A model generated the notes under the pieces. That model searched no databases, was not told the origin of the DNA, and saw only the letters and a program-made list of their open reading frames with translations. Shown piece by piece: positions 1-9,400 of a stretch of 64,000 nt of DNA (position 1 is the first letter of the stretch; every line of letters starts with the position of its first letter). Source of the DNA: Anaerolineales bacterium (GTDB lineage: Bacteria > Chloroflexota > Anaerolineae > Anaerolineales > Villigracilaceae). The position numbers were made by a program, and so were the translations under genes. Location of the stretch: NCBI GenBank assembly GCA_016789305.1, contig JAEURJ010000007.1:124001-188000 (forward strand). Direction: 5' to 3'.

Positions 1-757
1 AGGTGATGCCGCGAATGCCGGTGGGGTTGACTTGTTGCGGTGTCATCGGCGTATCCCATAGCACTGTTACTAACGCTGCCACTTTGATGGCCGCATCCCA
101 ACCGTCCACGTCGTTGGTGGGGTCTGTCTCTGCCAGGCCAATCGATTGTGCATACTTGACCGCATCTTCGTATGCTTCGCCATTTTCCATTCTGGAGAGG
201 ATGACATTGGTGGTGGCGTTGAAAATTCCCTTAAATGAAATCAGGTCTGCCAGCGGAAACGCCTCCCGCATGACCGAGAAAACGGGTGCGCCACCCAGGA
301 CGGTTGATTCGTGCCTGAAGGTTCTTCCCTTGCTCTTTGCCAGCGCGGTCAACTCACGATACCCGTGAACGACCGGACCTTTATTCGCTGTGATGGCATG
401 CATGCCCAAATTTAACGCGGTGCGGATGTGGTCCAGCGCGGGCTGGCCGGTCTGCGTGTTGACCGGGGAATTCTCGAACATAACATCTGCCTCGGAGTTA
501 TTGATCACATCAAGCGAGTTCTTTACTTCAACTTTTGATAAGGAGGAGATGGACTGCTTGCTTTCAACAAGTTCCAGGGCTTTTTGAATGTCGAGACCAT
601 TTGGATTCACCGCAAATCCATGACTGCCTGTGGAGATGCCGGTAAATAAAAAAGTAACGTCATGTTTTGATTTGAGCACATCCTGCTTGCGGACGAGGAG
701 CTTTGCAAGCGAGCGGGCCACATTGCCAAATCCGATGAATGCTAATTTGTACTGCAT
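1..757 (-). CDS. hom: Homoserine dehydrogenase, C-terminus cut by window edge
   Basis: NAD(P)-dependent oxidoreductase that converts aspartate semialdehyde to homoserine in threonine and methionine synthesis. I translated it directly from the minus strand: the ATG at 757-755 begins MQYKLAFIGFGNVARSL, a Rossmann nucleotide-binding start with the GxGNVA motif. HAITANKGPV and the catalytic segment ETDPTNDVDGWDAAIK follow. The first 252 residues are inside the window and the C-terminus (the rest of the catalytic domain, perhaps an ACT domain) lies beyond position 1. A GGAGG-like site sits just upstream of the ATG. It is last in a minus-strand run after DUF3090 and the SCO1664 gene, separated from the latter by an inverted repeat. 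The family call is firm. Whether it prefers NADH or NADPH cannot be told. Confidence 0.93.
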   Translation of the reverse strand, partial: MQYKLAFIGFGNVARSLAKLLVRKQDVLKSKHDVTFLFTGISTGSHGFAVNPNGLDIQKALELVESKQSISSLSKVEVKNSLDVINNSEADVMFENSPVNTQTGQPALDHIRTALNLGMHAITANKGPVVHGYRELTALAKSKGRTFRHESTVLGGAPVFSVMREAFPLADLISFKGIFNATTNVILSRMENGEAYEDAVKYAQSIGLAETDPTNDVDGWDAAIKVAALVTVLWDTPMTPQQVNPTGIRGIT

Positions 758-778
758 GTTTCCTCCATTGAAATGTTT

Positions 779-802
779 AAACGTTTGCATGTGCAAACGT
801 TT
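779..802. repeat. Perfect 11-bp inverted repeat upstream of hom
   Basis: The arms AAACGTTTGCA (779-789) and TGCAAACGTTT (792-802) are separated by 2 bp. The element lies between the SCO1664-family stop codon (803-805) and the hom start (757). There is no clear T-run on the minus strand, so an operator or a processing hairpin is as likely as a terminator. Its place directly before hom suggests control of hom, but this is inference. Confidence 0.6.
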
Positions 803-1510
803 TTATACAGGTGGATAGGGATACGCCCTGCGTCCTTGCAGCGGGCGGGGGAATACTTTGGCGGTGCATAATCTTTCCGCGCGGATCAACAATGCGGCGA
901 TTTCGTTTGGGTTGAGATAATCTTCCAGAAGGCCGGGCCAGCTGTCCGTTTGGGAAAGAGGCGCGAGTAATTCAGTCGGGATCTTTTGCGCTGCGAAGTC
1001 CCAGATCACAGTACGGAGTTTGTCGTCTTCGTGGAAACAAATTCCATGATCGATGGCGAAGAGTTTATGGGTTTCTTCTTCAAAAAAAACGTGGCTGCCT
1101 TTGCGGTCTGCGTTATTGGCAAGCAGGTCAAATAACACAACGGGACGAAGTTCCTGTTTTTCCTCGGAAGTGAAATTAAAATAATGATGTTCGATGTCGT
1201 ATTCCACATATTGCTGCAATGAGCCGGGGCCGTACGGACCATCGTCCCGATAGGTGGTGAATGGAACAATATGAAGACCAAGCGCTTCGCTTAATCGATA
1301 GGCAGCCACTTCGCGCAAGGCGAGCGTGTATTCGGGGAAATCCCAAAGCGGCTGCTCGCCCTTTGTTGGTTTATAAACGGCTTTGAATTCCTCTCCTTCG
1401 TATTCAACATCCACGAAGAAGGTGTAATTGCTGCCAAGCATGAATTGGCCTTTTAATTCATACTGACCATGTGTAAGGGCGTTTTGTATTTTGTTTGAGG
1501 ATTCGGTCAT
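803..1510 (-). CDS. SCO1664 family protein, PI3K/HipA-like kinase fold
   Basis: A 235-residue protein of the SCO1664 family, known mainly from Actinobacteria, whose sequences resemble PI3/PI4-kinase and HipA-type catalytic cores. The segment LLANNADRKGSH matches a kinase catalytic loop and LFAIDHGICFH resembles the metal-binding loop after it. No substrate is established. The open frame extends upstream to 1681 but would overlap the DUF3090 gene. The ATG at 1510 starts 26 bp after the DUF3090 stop and gives MTESSNK, so I prefer it, although no strong ribosome binding site is visible. DUF3090 and SCO1664 genes are neighbours in many Actinobacteria as well, so the pair probably acts together. 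Confidence 0.85.
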   Translation of the reverse strand: MTESSNKIQNALTHGQYELKGQFMLGSNYTFFVDVEYEGEEFKAVYKPTKGEQPLWDFPEYTLALREVAAYRLSEALGLHIVPFTTYRDDGPYGPGSLQQYVEYDIEHHYFNFTSEEKQELRPVVLFDLLANNADRKGSHVFFEEETHKLFAIDHGICFHEDDKLRTVIWDFAAQKIPTELLAPLSQTDSWPGLLEDYLNPNEIAALLIRAERLCTAKVFPRPLQGRRAYPYPPV

Positions 1511-1536
1511 GTGGACAACGTTGTGACGTTCAAACG

Positions 1537-2064
1537 TTAATGCAAATGCCCATTCTTCTTCGGGCAGAAATGTCCTTCGGGCTCCATCGGCTGACCACAT
1601 TGCGGACAAACCGGCCGTCCGCGCGAAGCGACATCCTGTCCCCAACGGGCAAGCGCGCGCAGTTGGGAGCGCGTGGCCCAAAACCGGACCTGTGCTGCGG
1701 TGTCCGGTTCGAATTCTTCGGTAAGCAATTCCTTGGCGAAGATCACAACGCGGTCGCGGTCCTTGTCGTAGCCAAGGCCGATTTCGCCGGCACGGAAGAG
1801 CGGGTCCACGGGCGGGCTGATCCGCATCACGTGTTCCACGTAATCGCCGGAGGCTTCTTCAAGTTCGGGGTTTTGCTGGCTGATCTGTGCGAGGAACTGT
1901 TCTATGCCAATGGCAAGCGTTTGCAGCTGCGCCTTTTCGATAATGATCGTGATGGTGCGCTGTTCCTGATAGGCTTGTAAATAAAAGACACGCTGGCCTG
2001 GCTTGCCGATGGCGTCTGCTGTGAGATGGTCGCATGGGTCTACATCAATTTCAAAGCGGGGCAT
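1537..2064 (-). CDS. DUF3090 family protein with C-terminal zinc ribbon
   Basis: A 175-residue protein of the DUF3090 family, function unknown. The N-terminus MPRFEIDVDPCDHL and the central PPVDPLFRAGEIGLGYD are typical of the family. The C-terminus carries CPQCGQP followed by CPKKNGH, a short zinc-ribbon-like end. The gene is first in the minus-strand run, with an AAAGGTAATAG segment before the ATG, and is followed at once by the SCO1664-family gene. This two-gene pairing is conserved in Actinobacteria, so finding it here points to a shared, still undescribed task. I infer no reaction from the sequence. Confidence 0.87.
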   Translation of the reverse strand: MPRFEIDVDPCDHLTADAIGKPGQRVFYLQAYQEQRTITIIIEKAQLQTLAIGIEQFLAQISQQNPELEEASGDYVEHVMRISPPVDPLFRAGEIGLGYDKDRDRVVIFAKELLTEEFEPDTAAQVRFWATRSQLRALARWGQDVASRGRPVCPQCGQPMEPEGHFCPKKNGHLH

Positions 2065-2147
2065 GATCTATTACCTTTATAAAATCGAGTATACCAGACC
2101 CACTCCCCTCCCTGCTATAATGCGGACATCTTGCCAAAGGAGATGCC

Positions 2148-3827
2148 ATGTACGATAAAAAGAAGCTCGATGCATTAAAAGACTCGCTTAAGAAGTGGGA
2201 AGATACCTCCCTCAAAAAAGCTTTATCACAATTGCCCGAACGCGCCGACGAATTTATCACTACCTCCTCTGAACCGATCAACAGACTTTACACCCCGCTC
2301 GATCTTGCGGAAAATGATTACGCCTCCACGCTTGGATTTCCGGGCGAATACCCCTACACAAGAGGAATCCACCCGACGCTTCACCGCAGCAAACTGTGGA
2401 CGATGCGCATGTTCGCCGGCTTCGGCACTGCGGAAGAAACGAACGCACGCTTCAAATACTTGCTGGAGCAGGGCCAGACCGGCCTGAGCATTGCCTTCGA
2501 CCTGGCCACTTTAATGGGCTACGACACAGACCAACCCGAAGCGCTTGGTGAATTTGGTAAGTGCGGCGTTGCGATCTCTTCTTTGAAAGATATGGAGATT
2601 TTGCTGGATGGGATTCCGCTTGATAAAGTTTCCTCCAGCATGACGATCAACTCACCTGCTGCGATTATTTGGGCCATGTATCTCGCGGCCGCTGAAAACA
2701 AGGGCTTGCGCCTCGATCAACTGCGCGGCACCACCCAGAACGATATTCTCAAGGAATTCATCGCACAAAAGGAGTTTATCTTCCCGCCCGAGCCTTCCAT
2801 GCGACTCGTTGTCGATACGATGGAATACGGCTCGCAAAAAGTTCCGCAGTGGAATACGATCTCGATCAGTGGATATCACATCCGTGAGGCCGGTTCGACG
2901 GCGGCGCAGGAATTGGCCTTCACGCTGGCTGATGGGCTTGAATACGTCCGCTGGGGCATTGCGCGCGGCATGGATGTAGATGAGTTCGCCCCACGTTTGT
3001 CTTTCTTCTTCAACGCGCATAACGATTTCTTCGAGGAAATCGCCAAGTATCGCGCAGCGCGTCGTATTTGGGCGCGTGAAATGCGTGAGACATTTAAGGC
3101 GAAGAATCCGCGCTCGTGGCTGCTGCGCTTCCATACTCAAACGGCAGGCGTTTCATTGACTGCTCAACAGCCGGAGAATAACGTAGTCCGCGTGGCACTG
3201 CAGGCGTTGGCCGCCGTTCTCGGTGGCACACAAAGTTTGCATACCAACTCTTTAGATGAAGCATTGGCTTTGCCTTCCGAACATTCCGTGACGATTGCGC
3301 TGCGCACCCAGCAGATCATTGCCGAGGAATCCGGCGTGACGAATACAGTGGATCCTCTTGGGGGTAGTTTCTTCGTCGAAGCGCAAACAGACCGAATGGA
3401 GAAGGATGCGTATGCCTATTTCCGGCGTATCGAAGAAATGGGCGGCGTCATCCCTGCCATCGAAAAAGGATTCATGCAGGGTGAGATCGCAGATGCGGCG
3501 TACCGTTATCAACGTGAGATCGATACCGGCATTCGCAAGATCGTGGGTGTCAATGCATATGCGGAAAATAAACCGTTGAGCATCCCGATCTTAAAGATGG
3601 ATCCAAACGGATATACCCGTCAGGTGTCGCGCTTGAGTGAGATCCGCAAGACGCGCGATGGTGGGCGCGTGGGTCAGACGTTGGATAAATTGCGAATTGC
3701 CTGCGAAGGAACGGAGAATACCATGCCGTACATTATGGAATGCGTCCATGCGTATTGCACGTTGGGCGAGATTGTTGGCGTGATGACGAAAGTGTTTGGA
3801 AAGTACGAAGAGCCGACGATGATATAA
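2148..3827 (+). CDS. Acyl-CoA mutase large subunit, isobutyryl-CoA mutase-like
   Basis: A 559-residue catalytic subunit of the B12-dependent methylmalonyl-CoA mutase family. It consists of the TIM-barrel substrate domain only, with no C-terminal cobalamin domain, so a separate small subunit is needed; none is encoded in this window. The family segment [11 protein letters not shown] supplies the conserved Tyr-His pair. The two residues that separate the family differ from methylmalonyl-CoA mutase: F89 in WTMRMFAG (Tyr in methylmalonyl mutase) and Q207 in [12 protein letters not shown] (Arg there). The F/Q pair is the isobutyryl-CoA mutase fingerprint. AAAGGAG precedes the ATG and TATAAT lies at 2116-2121. 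An automated label of methylmalonyl-CoA mutase would probably be wrong on substrate. Confidence 0.9.
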   Translation: MYDKKKLDALKDSLKKWEDTSLKKALSQLPERADEFITTSSEPINRLYTPLDLAENDYASTLGFPGEYPYTRGIHPTLHRSKLWTMRMFAGFGTAEETNARFKYLLEQGQTGLSIAFDLATLMGYDTDQPEALGEFGKCGVAISSLKDMEILLDGIPLDKVSSSMTINSPAAIIWAMYLAAAENKGLRLDQLRGTTQNDILKEFIAQKEFIFPPEPSMRLVVDTMEYGSQKVPQWNTISISGYHIREAGSTAAQELAFTLADGLEYVRWGIARGMDVDEFAPRLSFFFNAHNDFFEEIAKYRAARRIWAREMRETFKAKNPRSWLLRFHTQTAGVSLTAQQPENNVVRVALQALAAVLGGTQSLHTNSLDEALALPSEHSVTIALRTQQIIAEESGVTNTVDPLGGSFFVEAQTDRMEKDAYAYFRRIEEMGGVIPAIEKGFMQGEIADAAYRYQREIDTGIRKIVGVNAYAENKPLSIPILKMDPNGYTRQVSRLSEIRKTRDGGRVGQTLDKLRIACEGTENTMPYIMECVHAYCTLGEIVGVMTKVFGKYEEPTMI

Positions 3828-3830
3828 AAT

Positions 3831-3872
3831 AAAAAAGTGGCGGCTGGTTTATGTACCAGCCGCCACTTTTTT
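3831..3872. terminator. Bidirectional terminator between mutase and MFS genes
   Basis: A perfect 18-bp stem (3831-3848 with 3855-3872) has a 6-nt loop and is flanked by A and T runs, so it works for both converging genes. The stop codon of the MFS gene lies in the loop. Confidence 0.9.
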
Positions 3873-5273
3873 ATTTCTTCGAATTGCGAGTAATTTTTGA
3901 ATGCGTTGATATTTTTCGCGTGAAAGTGGATATGACCATGCCAATAAAATGGTTCCCAGCAGAATGCCTGCTCCGATAAATGAAACCATCATGCGGATCA
4001 TAAACAGCGCTGAAACAGGCTGCGTGAATTGAATGACGTCGTCCGGCGGAGGAACATAGCCGGACCAGCCTAATACCTGCAAGGTCACAAAGATCACCAA
4101 CGCCCCCGTCAATTTGCGAATTAAAGTGCGGATGCCGTAGTACACGCCTTCCTGCCTGCGCCTGGTGCGGAGTTCATCCCATTCGATTACATCCGGCAGG
4201 ATCGAATCCGGCAGGATGTAGGCTGCGGAAACCCCGATGCCGGCAAGTGCTGCAATGACCAAAAGATAATTGATCTCGCCTGGTTGGATGGTAAAGATCA
4301 TGAATTGAATGATAATCCATATCATCATGCCGAGGATGTATGCCTGTATCTTATTACGCTTTCTGGCCAGCCACAACCAAAATGGAACGAACAAAATACA
4401 CACCAGCAGCATCACTCCGAAGAATGCAGACTCCAATGCCAGGTCAACGCCAAAGATGGTGATCTTTGCCAACAGATTTCCCTGCGCCACCCAATATAAC
4501 AAAAAGAATGGAAATGTGATCGCGACCATGTCCACTGCGGACCAGTTAAACATGTAAATACCCGCCGCATAGCGGAAGGGAACATTCTGCCATGCCACTT
4601 TTAGCGACTCGCGAAACGGCATCTCAACCTGTTCCGCGTTGGAGAATCTTTCCTTGACGAACCAGCCGATGAAGAGGAAGGGAAGCGATCCCAACGCGCC
4701 GAAAACTGCTCCTGCTGCCATAAATCCCTGCTGCTGGGAGCCGCCTGCAAGGATTACAGCATCCACGATCATTGGGGCCGCGACGACCACGGTCATCGCG
4801 GCGAGCAGTTGAAATACGGAACGAAAGCTTGAGAGCGAGGTCCGTTCATCGTAATCCTGGGTCAACTCCGGGGTCAGGGAAAGATATGGGACGCCGACCA
4901 ATGTTGTAAAAGTATCCGAGATCATAAAAGACAAAGTGACATAAACAAGTAATGCCAGTTGATTATCCCAGTTGGGAGCCGTCCACAGGATCACAAAACT
5001 GATTCCAAACGGAATGGCGAACCATAATAGGAAAGGTCTTCGCCGTCCAAGCTTCGATTTCATACGGTCGCTGAGAACGCCAATGATCGGGTCGTTGATC
5101 GCATCCCAGATAATGCCGGCCAGTGCGCCAAACGATGCAAGTCGCGGCTCAATGCCGACCACATCGGTTAAATAGATTGCGTAAAAGATGGAACGCAGCA
5201 TGCCAATGCTGGAAAGTCCCCAATCACCGGAACCGTATAAAAGTTTGAGCCAGAAGGGTAAATAAGATTTCAT
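3849..5273 (-). CDS. MFS transporter, GPH (glycoside/hexuronide symporter) type
   Basis: A 474-residue membrane carrier with about 12 hydrophobic segments. The N-terminal region contains DAINDPIIGVLSDRMKSK and GRRRPFLLW, the loop 2-3 signature of the glycoside-pentoside-hexuronide:cation symporters (MelB-like). ALAGIGVSAAYILPDSILPD in the second half is also typical. It probably moves a sugar or glycoside together with a cation, but the substrate cannot be read from sequence. The ATG at 5273 lacks a Shine-Dalgarno match. A TACACT box (plus-strand 5293-5298) would give a leader of only about 13 nt. No glycosidase gene is adjacent, so context gives no substrate hint. Confidence 0.86.
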   Translation of the reverse strand: MKSYLPFWLKLLYGSGDWGLSSIGMLRSIFYAIYLTDVVGIEPRLASFGALAGIIWDAINDPIIGVLSDRMKSKLGRRRPFLLWFAIPFGISFVILWTAPNWDNQLALLVYVTLSFMISDTFTTLVGVPYLSLTPELTQDYDERTSLSSFRSVFQLLAAMTVVVAAPMIVDAVILAGGSQQQGFMAAGAVFGALGSLPFLFIGWFVKERFSNAEQVEMPFRESLKVAWQNVPFRYAAGIYMFNWSAVDMVAITFPFFLLYWVAQGNLLAKITIFGVDLALESAFFGVMLLVCILFVPFWLWLARKRNKIQAYILGMMIWIIIQFMIFTIQPGEINYLLVIAALAGIGVSAAYILPDSILPDVIEWDELRTRRRQEGVYYGIRTLIRKLTGALVIFVTLQVLGWSGYVPPPDDVIQFTQPVSALFMIRMMVSFIGAGILLGTILLAWSYPLSREKYQRIQKLLAIRRNKKVAAGT

Positions 5274-5404
5274 ATTTGTAAGAATTCAAACAAGTGTAGC
5301 ATGGATTATTACTCCTTAGTTGCATATTTGTTGGGAAATGGTAGGGGAATCCCTCATTCCGTCTTGTGGCGGTTTGTACTATATTTGTAATCGATCAAAT
5401 AATT

Positions 5405-5488
5405 GAATAGGCAAACCTGTTGAAAAGCAGGGACGCAAAGCCATGGGTCTACAGCTGGAAACAGCCATGATTGCCAGGCCGCCGAAAA
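5405..5488 (+). ncRNA. Cyclic-di-GMP-I riboswitch, first of a tandem pair
   Basis: The core matches the GEMM-I consensus: GGCAAACC, a small GAAA-capped hairpin, then GGGACGCAAAGCC, GGGTCTA, a second hairpin and a closing GGCCGCCG strand. The second copy lies 180 bp downstream in the same orientation. Its 3-prime end (5479-5488) can pair with 5508-5520, which overlaps the 5-prime arm of the terminator at 5519. This is the arrangement expected of a transcriptional expression platform. The element precedes a sortase gene. The consensus match is seen; the on/off logic is inferred. Confidence 0.86.
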
Positions 5489-5518
5489 TCCTGAAGAGAA
5501 ATATGCGTTTTCGTTTGC

Positions 5519-5549
5519 GGACCTGGCTGGTAAAAGCAGGCCCGTTTTT
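5519..5549 (+). terminator. Putative riboswitch-controlled terminator
   Basis: The stem GGACCTG (5519-5525) pairs with CAGGCCC (5537-5543) with one mismatch, then G and TTTTT (5545-5549). An alternative hairpin pairs 5479-5488 with 5508-5513 and 5517-5520 and would consume the first GG of this stem. Ligand-bound element 1 should therefore favour termination. Confidence 0.6.
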
Positions 5550-5584
5550 GTTTATTCAGTTGAACCTTACAAGTGGATCGTACC

Positions 5585-5670
5585 GATAACGGCAAACCCG
5601 TCGAAAGGCGGGGACGCAAAGCCATGGGTCTAAAGCTGGGAACAGCCATGACTGCCAGGCCACCGAAAAC
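5585..5670 (+). ncRNA. Cyclic-di-GMP-I riboswitch, second of the tandem pair
   Basis: The same core is repeated: GGCAAACCC, a CGAAAG-capped hairpin, GGGGACGCAAAGCC, GGGTCTAAAG, a second hairpin and GGCCACCG. It is closer to consensus than copy 1 because it keeps GTCTAAAG. No T-rich terminator follows; instead a hairpin surrounds the ribosome binding site of the sortase gene, so this copy may act on translation. The two copies share most of their core sequence, consistent with a duplication. Confidence 0.88.
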
Positions 5671-5695
5671 GAGCCTCCATCTCTTGTGTAACAAG

Positions 5696-5737
5696 TCTGG
5701 ATGCTCTATTGATAGGAGTATTCTTATGGCATCCAGA
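5696..5737 (+). promoter_or_regulatory. Hairpin with sortase RBS and start codon in its loop
   Basis: TCTGGATGC (5696-5704) and GCATCCAGA (5729-5737) form a 9-bp stem. The 24-nt loop contains GATAGGAG and ends with the ATG at 5726. It follows directly on the second riboswitch and could govern ribosome access. Confidence 0.55.
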
Positions 5738-6406
5738 GTTCGTTTAAACACATTCCGCGCATTTGTTTTTGTTGTTGTTCTGCTTTCCAGTTATTTGCAC
5801 GTTTCGCCTGTGGAAGCAAAGCCGGCAGATCATATTGTCCAGGATTTTCATAAATTTGTCACATCCGTGGTCAATGGCAATGCGGCCGAACTCCGCGGGG
5901 TGTATGTACCTTCCATAATGGCGCTCCCGGTTGTACAGCAGCCCACTGGTTTTGCAGGCTATGTATCTGGAAATGATAATGAAGTTACCCAGTTTGGGAT
6001 CGCTGCGGAGGTTGGAAATGTGGGGCTGCTGGCGCACAACCATCTTGCGGGCAGGTTTTTTACACAACTAAAAGCGGGCGACATTGTTTTTCTGGTTTAT
6101 GGTGACGGCCGTATTGAAAGCTTTGCCGTGACTCAGATCATGCAATATCAGGCGTTGGATCCAAACAGCCCGTATAGCGAATTCAAGGCGCTGGATACAC
6201 AAATCACATCCACGGCAGAGAAGCTGTTCAATTCAGTGTATCGGGGAGATCGACGGGTGGTTTTTCAGACATGTATTGAATCCAATGGAGATTCAAGCTG
6301 GGGCAGGCTTTTCGTGATCGCGAAACCGGTGGAGGTCAATATCAATGACTTTAATGGTACGGATGTCAAGGATACGTCCAGTGTAAATCCATGGATGGCC
6401 CGCTAG
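5726..6406 (+). CDS. Secreted sortase-family transpeptidase
   Basis: A 226-residue protein with an N-terminal signal or anchor segment (residues 11-30) and a sortase fold. Catalytic candidates are H106 in LLAHNHLAG, C183 in VVFQTCIE and R194 in GRLFVIA, in the order His, Cys, Arg typical of sortases. LKAGDIVFLVYGDG is the usual strand between them. Sortases cleave sorting signals and join surface proteins to the envelope or to each other. The Cys motif is FQTC rather than the usual TLxTC, so it is divergent. I chose the ATG at 5726 because TAGGAG lies 8 nt upstream and the signal peptide starts there. It is controlled by two upstream c-di-GMP riboswitches and converges with a giant protein that also carries a sortase domain. 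Confidence 0.78.
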   Translation: MASRVRLNTFRAFVFVVVLLSSYLHVSPVEAKPADHIVQDFHKFVTSVVNGNAAELRGVYVPSIMALPVVQQPTGFAGYVSGNDNEVTQFGIAAEVGNVGLLAHNHLAGRFFTQLKAGDIVFLVYGDGRIESFAVTQIMQYQALDPNSPYSEFKALDTQITSTAEKLFNSVYRGDRRVVFQTCIESNGDSSWGRLFVIAKPVEVNINDFNGTDVKDTSSVNPWMAR

Positions 6407-6422
6407 AACAAACAGGGCATAT

Positions 6423-6458
6423 AAAAAATCCCCGTAGATTTATCTACGGGGATTTTTT
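6423..6458. terminator. Bidirectional terminator between sortase and giant protein
   Basis: A 16-bp perfect stem (6423-6438 with 6443-6458) with a TTTA loop and A/T flanks on both sides serves both converging genes. Confidence 0.9.
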
Positions 6459-6477
6459 ATATGAAAAGAATCGCCAA

Positions 6478-9400
6478 TTATTTTTCCACGATGACGCTGA
6501 TGAGTACGGCGCGTATCAATCTGCGATACAGGAATTTCTCCAGCTTTTCACTATAGGTTTCACAGGTGACAAGTGTGATCCATTGATATTCCTCGTGTTT
6601 GAACACGGCCTGGATATTGCTGTCATTAACAAGAAAATCTTCGCGGATCTGATAGATATACTGCTGGCCTTCAAAGTGAATGATGACAAGATCGTTCTTC
6701 TTCAACTCGTTGAGATAGGCGAATGGACCGGGTTTGCCATTCGCGTCCGTTACATGGCCGGTAATGACCGAGTTGCCGTTCCAGGTGGGGTAGGCTGAAC
6801 CTTCAAGATAGCCTGCGTTATTTCCAAGCCATTTGATATTCCAGCCGGATTTATTTAATTGAACACCTACAATGGGAAGTTTTATCCCCAGGCTGGGAAT
6901 TTCGATCGCCAGTTCATTTTCCGGGGAATATGCGGACCAGGCAGGTTGCGCTGGCAGGACCGTTGTTGTATTCGGCGTGAAACCCGTTACTGGAATAAGC
7001 AGGTTGCCATTATTGTTTGAAAATGAAAGGTTTGATTGCCTGCCATTTCCACCGTTTGAGTTGCTGCCGGGGATTGCTATTCTGAAATTGATGATGAAAT
7101 CCGTCCCGGAGTTGACGCCGTCTCCTGCCAATGAAAGATCGGGGTCGAGCGCATCCCCGATGGAAGTGGAGCCGCAGACCAACAATCTATATTGGCCATT
7201 GGAGAGTGGGAGACCATTGTTGATGGTCAGTGTAGAAACAAACGGGCCGGAGCCGCCGTTGTTATCATAGGAAGCTGAATTGATACTGATACCGATATCA
7301 GATGGCGCGGCAATGCCGGTTGCACATGACGTGGTTTGGATTCCATCATTGAGATTGTCGCGCACCAGAAGGTAGTTGGCAGGATTGGTGGCGTCATCAT
7401 TATAGCCAACGGAGTCTGTTGGGTCGTCGTACACATCTTCGCTGAACGTCACGGTGATCTGATTGATGCCGCTGATGAGAATTTGGAAATCAGTTAATAT
7501 GCCGGCATTGGTGCTGATCCCGCCTGCTGGGATGGAAGGGGCTCCATTCACAACCAGCGTGCCATTCACATAATTGAAACTGTAGTTGTCGTCCACGCCG
7601 CCGGCGCAAATAATGGAATAGGAGCCCGGGCTGGCGTGGGTGGTGAACACTGCGCAGATCGGCTCTGTGGTGAGATCGGTTGCGTCGTCCGGGCCGATGA
7701 AACCGGAGTAGGTAAATGTGAACGGCGAAGGATCGGGGTCTCCCACAGAGATAAGTTGATTATCCCCAGTTACAGTGAGTGTTGCCTGCTGTACAGTCAG
7801 GGCACCATCAATATAGTTGAAAGCATAATTATTATCCGTGCCGCCTGAGCAAACTATGGGGTACGTGCCGGCGCTTGTATGAGCGCCCGATACTGTACAA
7901 GTTGGCAGAGTCGTTAAATCGGTTTCATCATCGGTGCCGATAAAACCGGAGTAGATGAATGTAAATGATGCAGGGTCCAGGTCGCCGAAATTGATCGTTT
8001 GATCATCTGCTTGAACATGTAAGATGGCTGTGTTGATCGTGAGATTGCTGCCGATGAAATTGAGCGCGTAGTTGGCATTAAGTGCCAGTGTGTTTTGTGT
8101 GATCGGATAACTTCCCGCATCTTCCCCTGGACTGCGTGTTAATGTGCCGGTGAAGCTATCTCCGGGTACCAGGGAGCCGGTTGTGATTTGATAGGTCCAT
8201 GTCGGGTCAGGGTCGCCAAATGTTTTCGACTTGGCATCTGCTGTTACGGTAACAGCACGCAGTCCAATGGTCAGGTTGGAGGCGTTGAACGTCAGGTTGT
8301 AATTGCCGTTGAGCGCCAGCGTCCCCTGTTTGATCGGATACATGCCGACAGACTCGCCGGAGTCGCGGGCCAGACTGCCTGTGAATCCATCGAAGAACGC
8401 AAGGGAACCGTTGGTGATTTGATACGTGAATGGTGGGTCTGCATCGCCGTAATCTTTGGTTTGCGCATCGGCCGTAACTGTGATCTGTCTTTGTCCGATG
8501 GTCAGGTTCGCCCCGACAAAGGAAAGTGTGTAGTTGCCATTGAGGGTCAGCGTGCCCTGCGTAATTGCATACAGGCCGATAGTTTCACCAGGATCGCGGG
8601 ATAATGTTCCGCTAAACGAATCGAAGAACGCAAGCGACCCGCTGGTGATTTGATAGGATAGCGATGGGTCTGCATCGCCGTAGTCCTTGCTTTGTGCATC
8701 GGCAGTTACTGTTATGGGGCGGACGGTGATCGAAAAGTCATTTCCGATAAAGGAGAGGTTGTAATTTGTGCCAAGGGTAAGGCTGCCCTGATTGATGGCG
8801 TATGGTCCAGTGTTTTCACCCGGATCCCGAGCCAGCGCACCGGAGAATGAATCAAAGAATGCAAGCGAACCGCTGGTGATTTGGTAGGCGTATGCAGGGT
8901 CTGCGTCTCCGTATACTTTTGTTTGACCGGGATCCGCAGTGACTGTGATCGGTCTTGTTGTGATATCGAAATTCACCGGTGGCATGGTGATCGTATAATT
9001 TGGGCCGGCGGTCAATGAACCTGGTGTGATCGCGTAGGAGGCAACATTTTCACCGGCAGCACGACTTAATGATCCACTGAAAGTGTCGCCTGGTTGAAGT
9101 GGGTCACTGGTATATGTGAAGGACAATGGATCGGGATCGCCATACATTTTGGTCTGACCTGAATCTGCTGTGACTGTGATCGTTTTGGGGCCAACCGTGA
9201 TTGTTTGATTTCCACTGCTTATATTGAAATTGGAATCACCGCCATAGGAAGCGGTTATCAAATGGGATCCGCTCCCCACAGCGGATGGTGTGTATGTGAT
9301 TGAACATGTTGCCGAGGCCCCGGAGCCGGAAAGCACACAGGTATTGGCAGGGGCAAAACTCCCTGCGCCGCCTGTGCTCCAGGTGACGGTTCCGCCAGGG

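Noticed and set aside
1511..1681. 57-residue extension of the SCO1664-family protein
   Set aside because: It overlaps the DUF3090 coding end in another frame and does not resemble the family start.
2148..3827. Annotation as methylmalonyl-CoA mutase
   Set aside because: F89 and Q207 replace the Tyr and Arg needed for methylmalonyl-CoA recognition.
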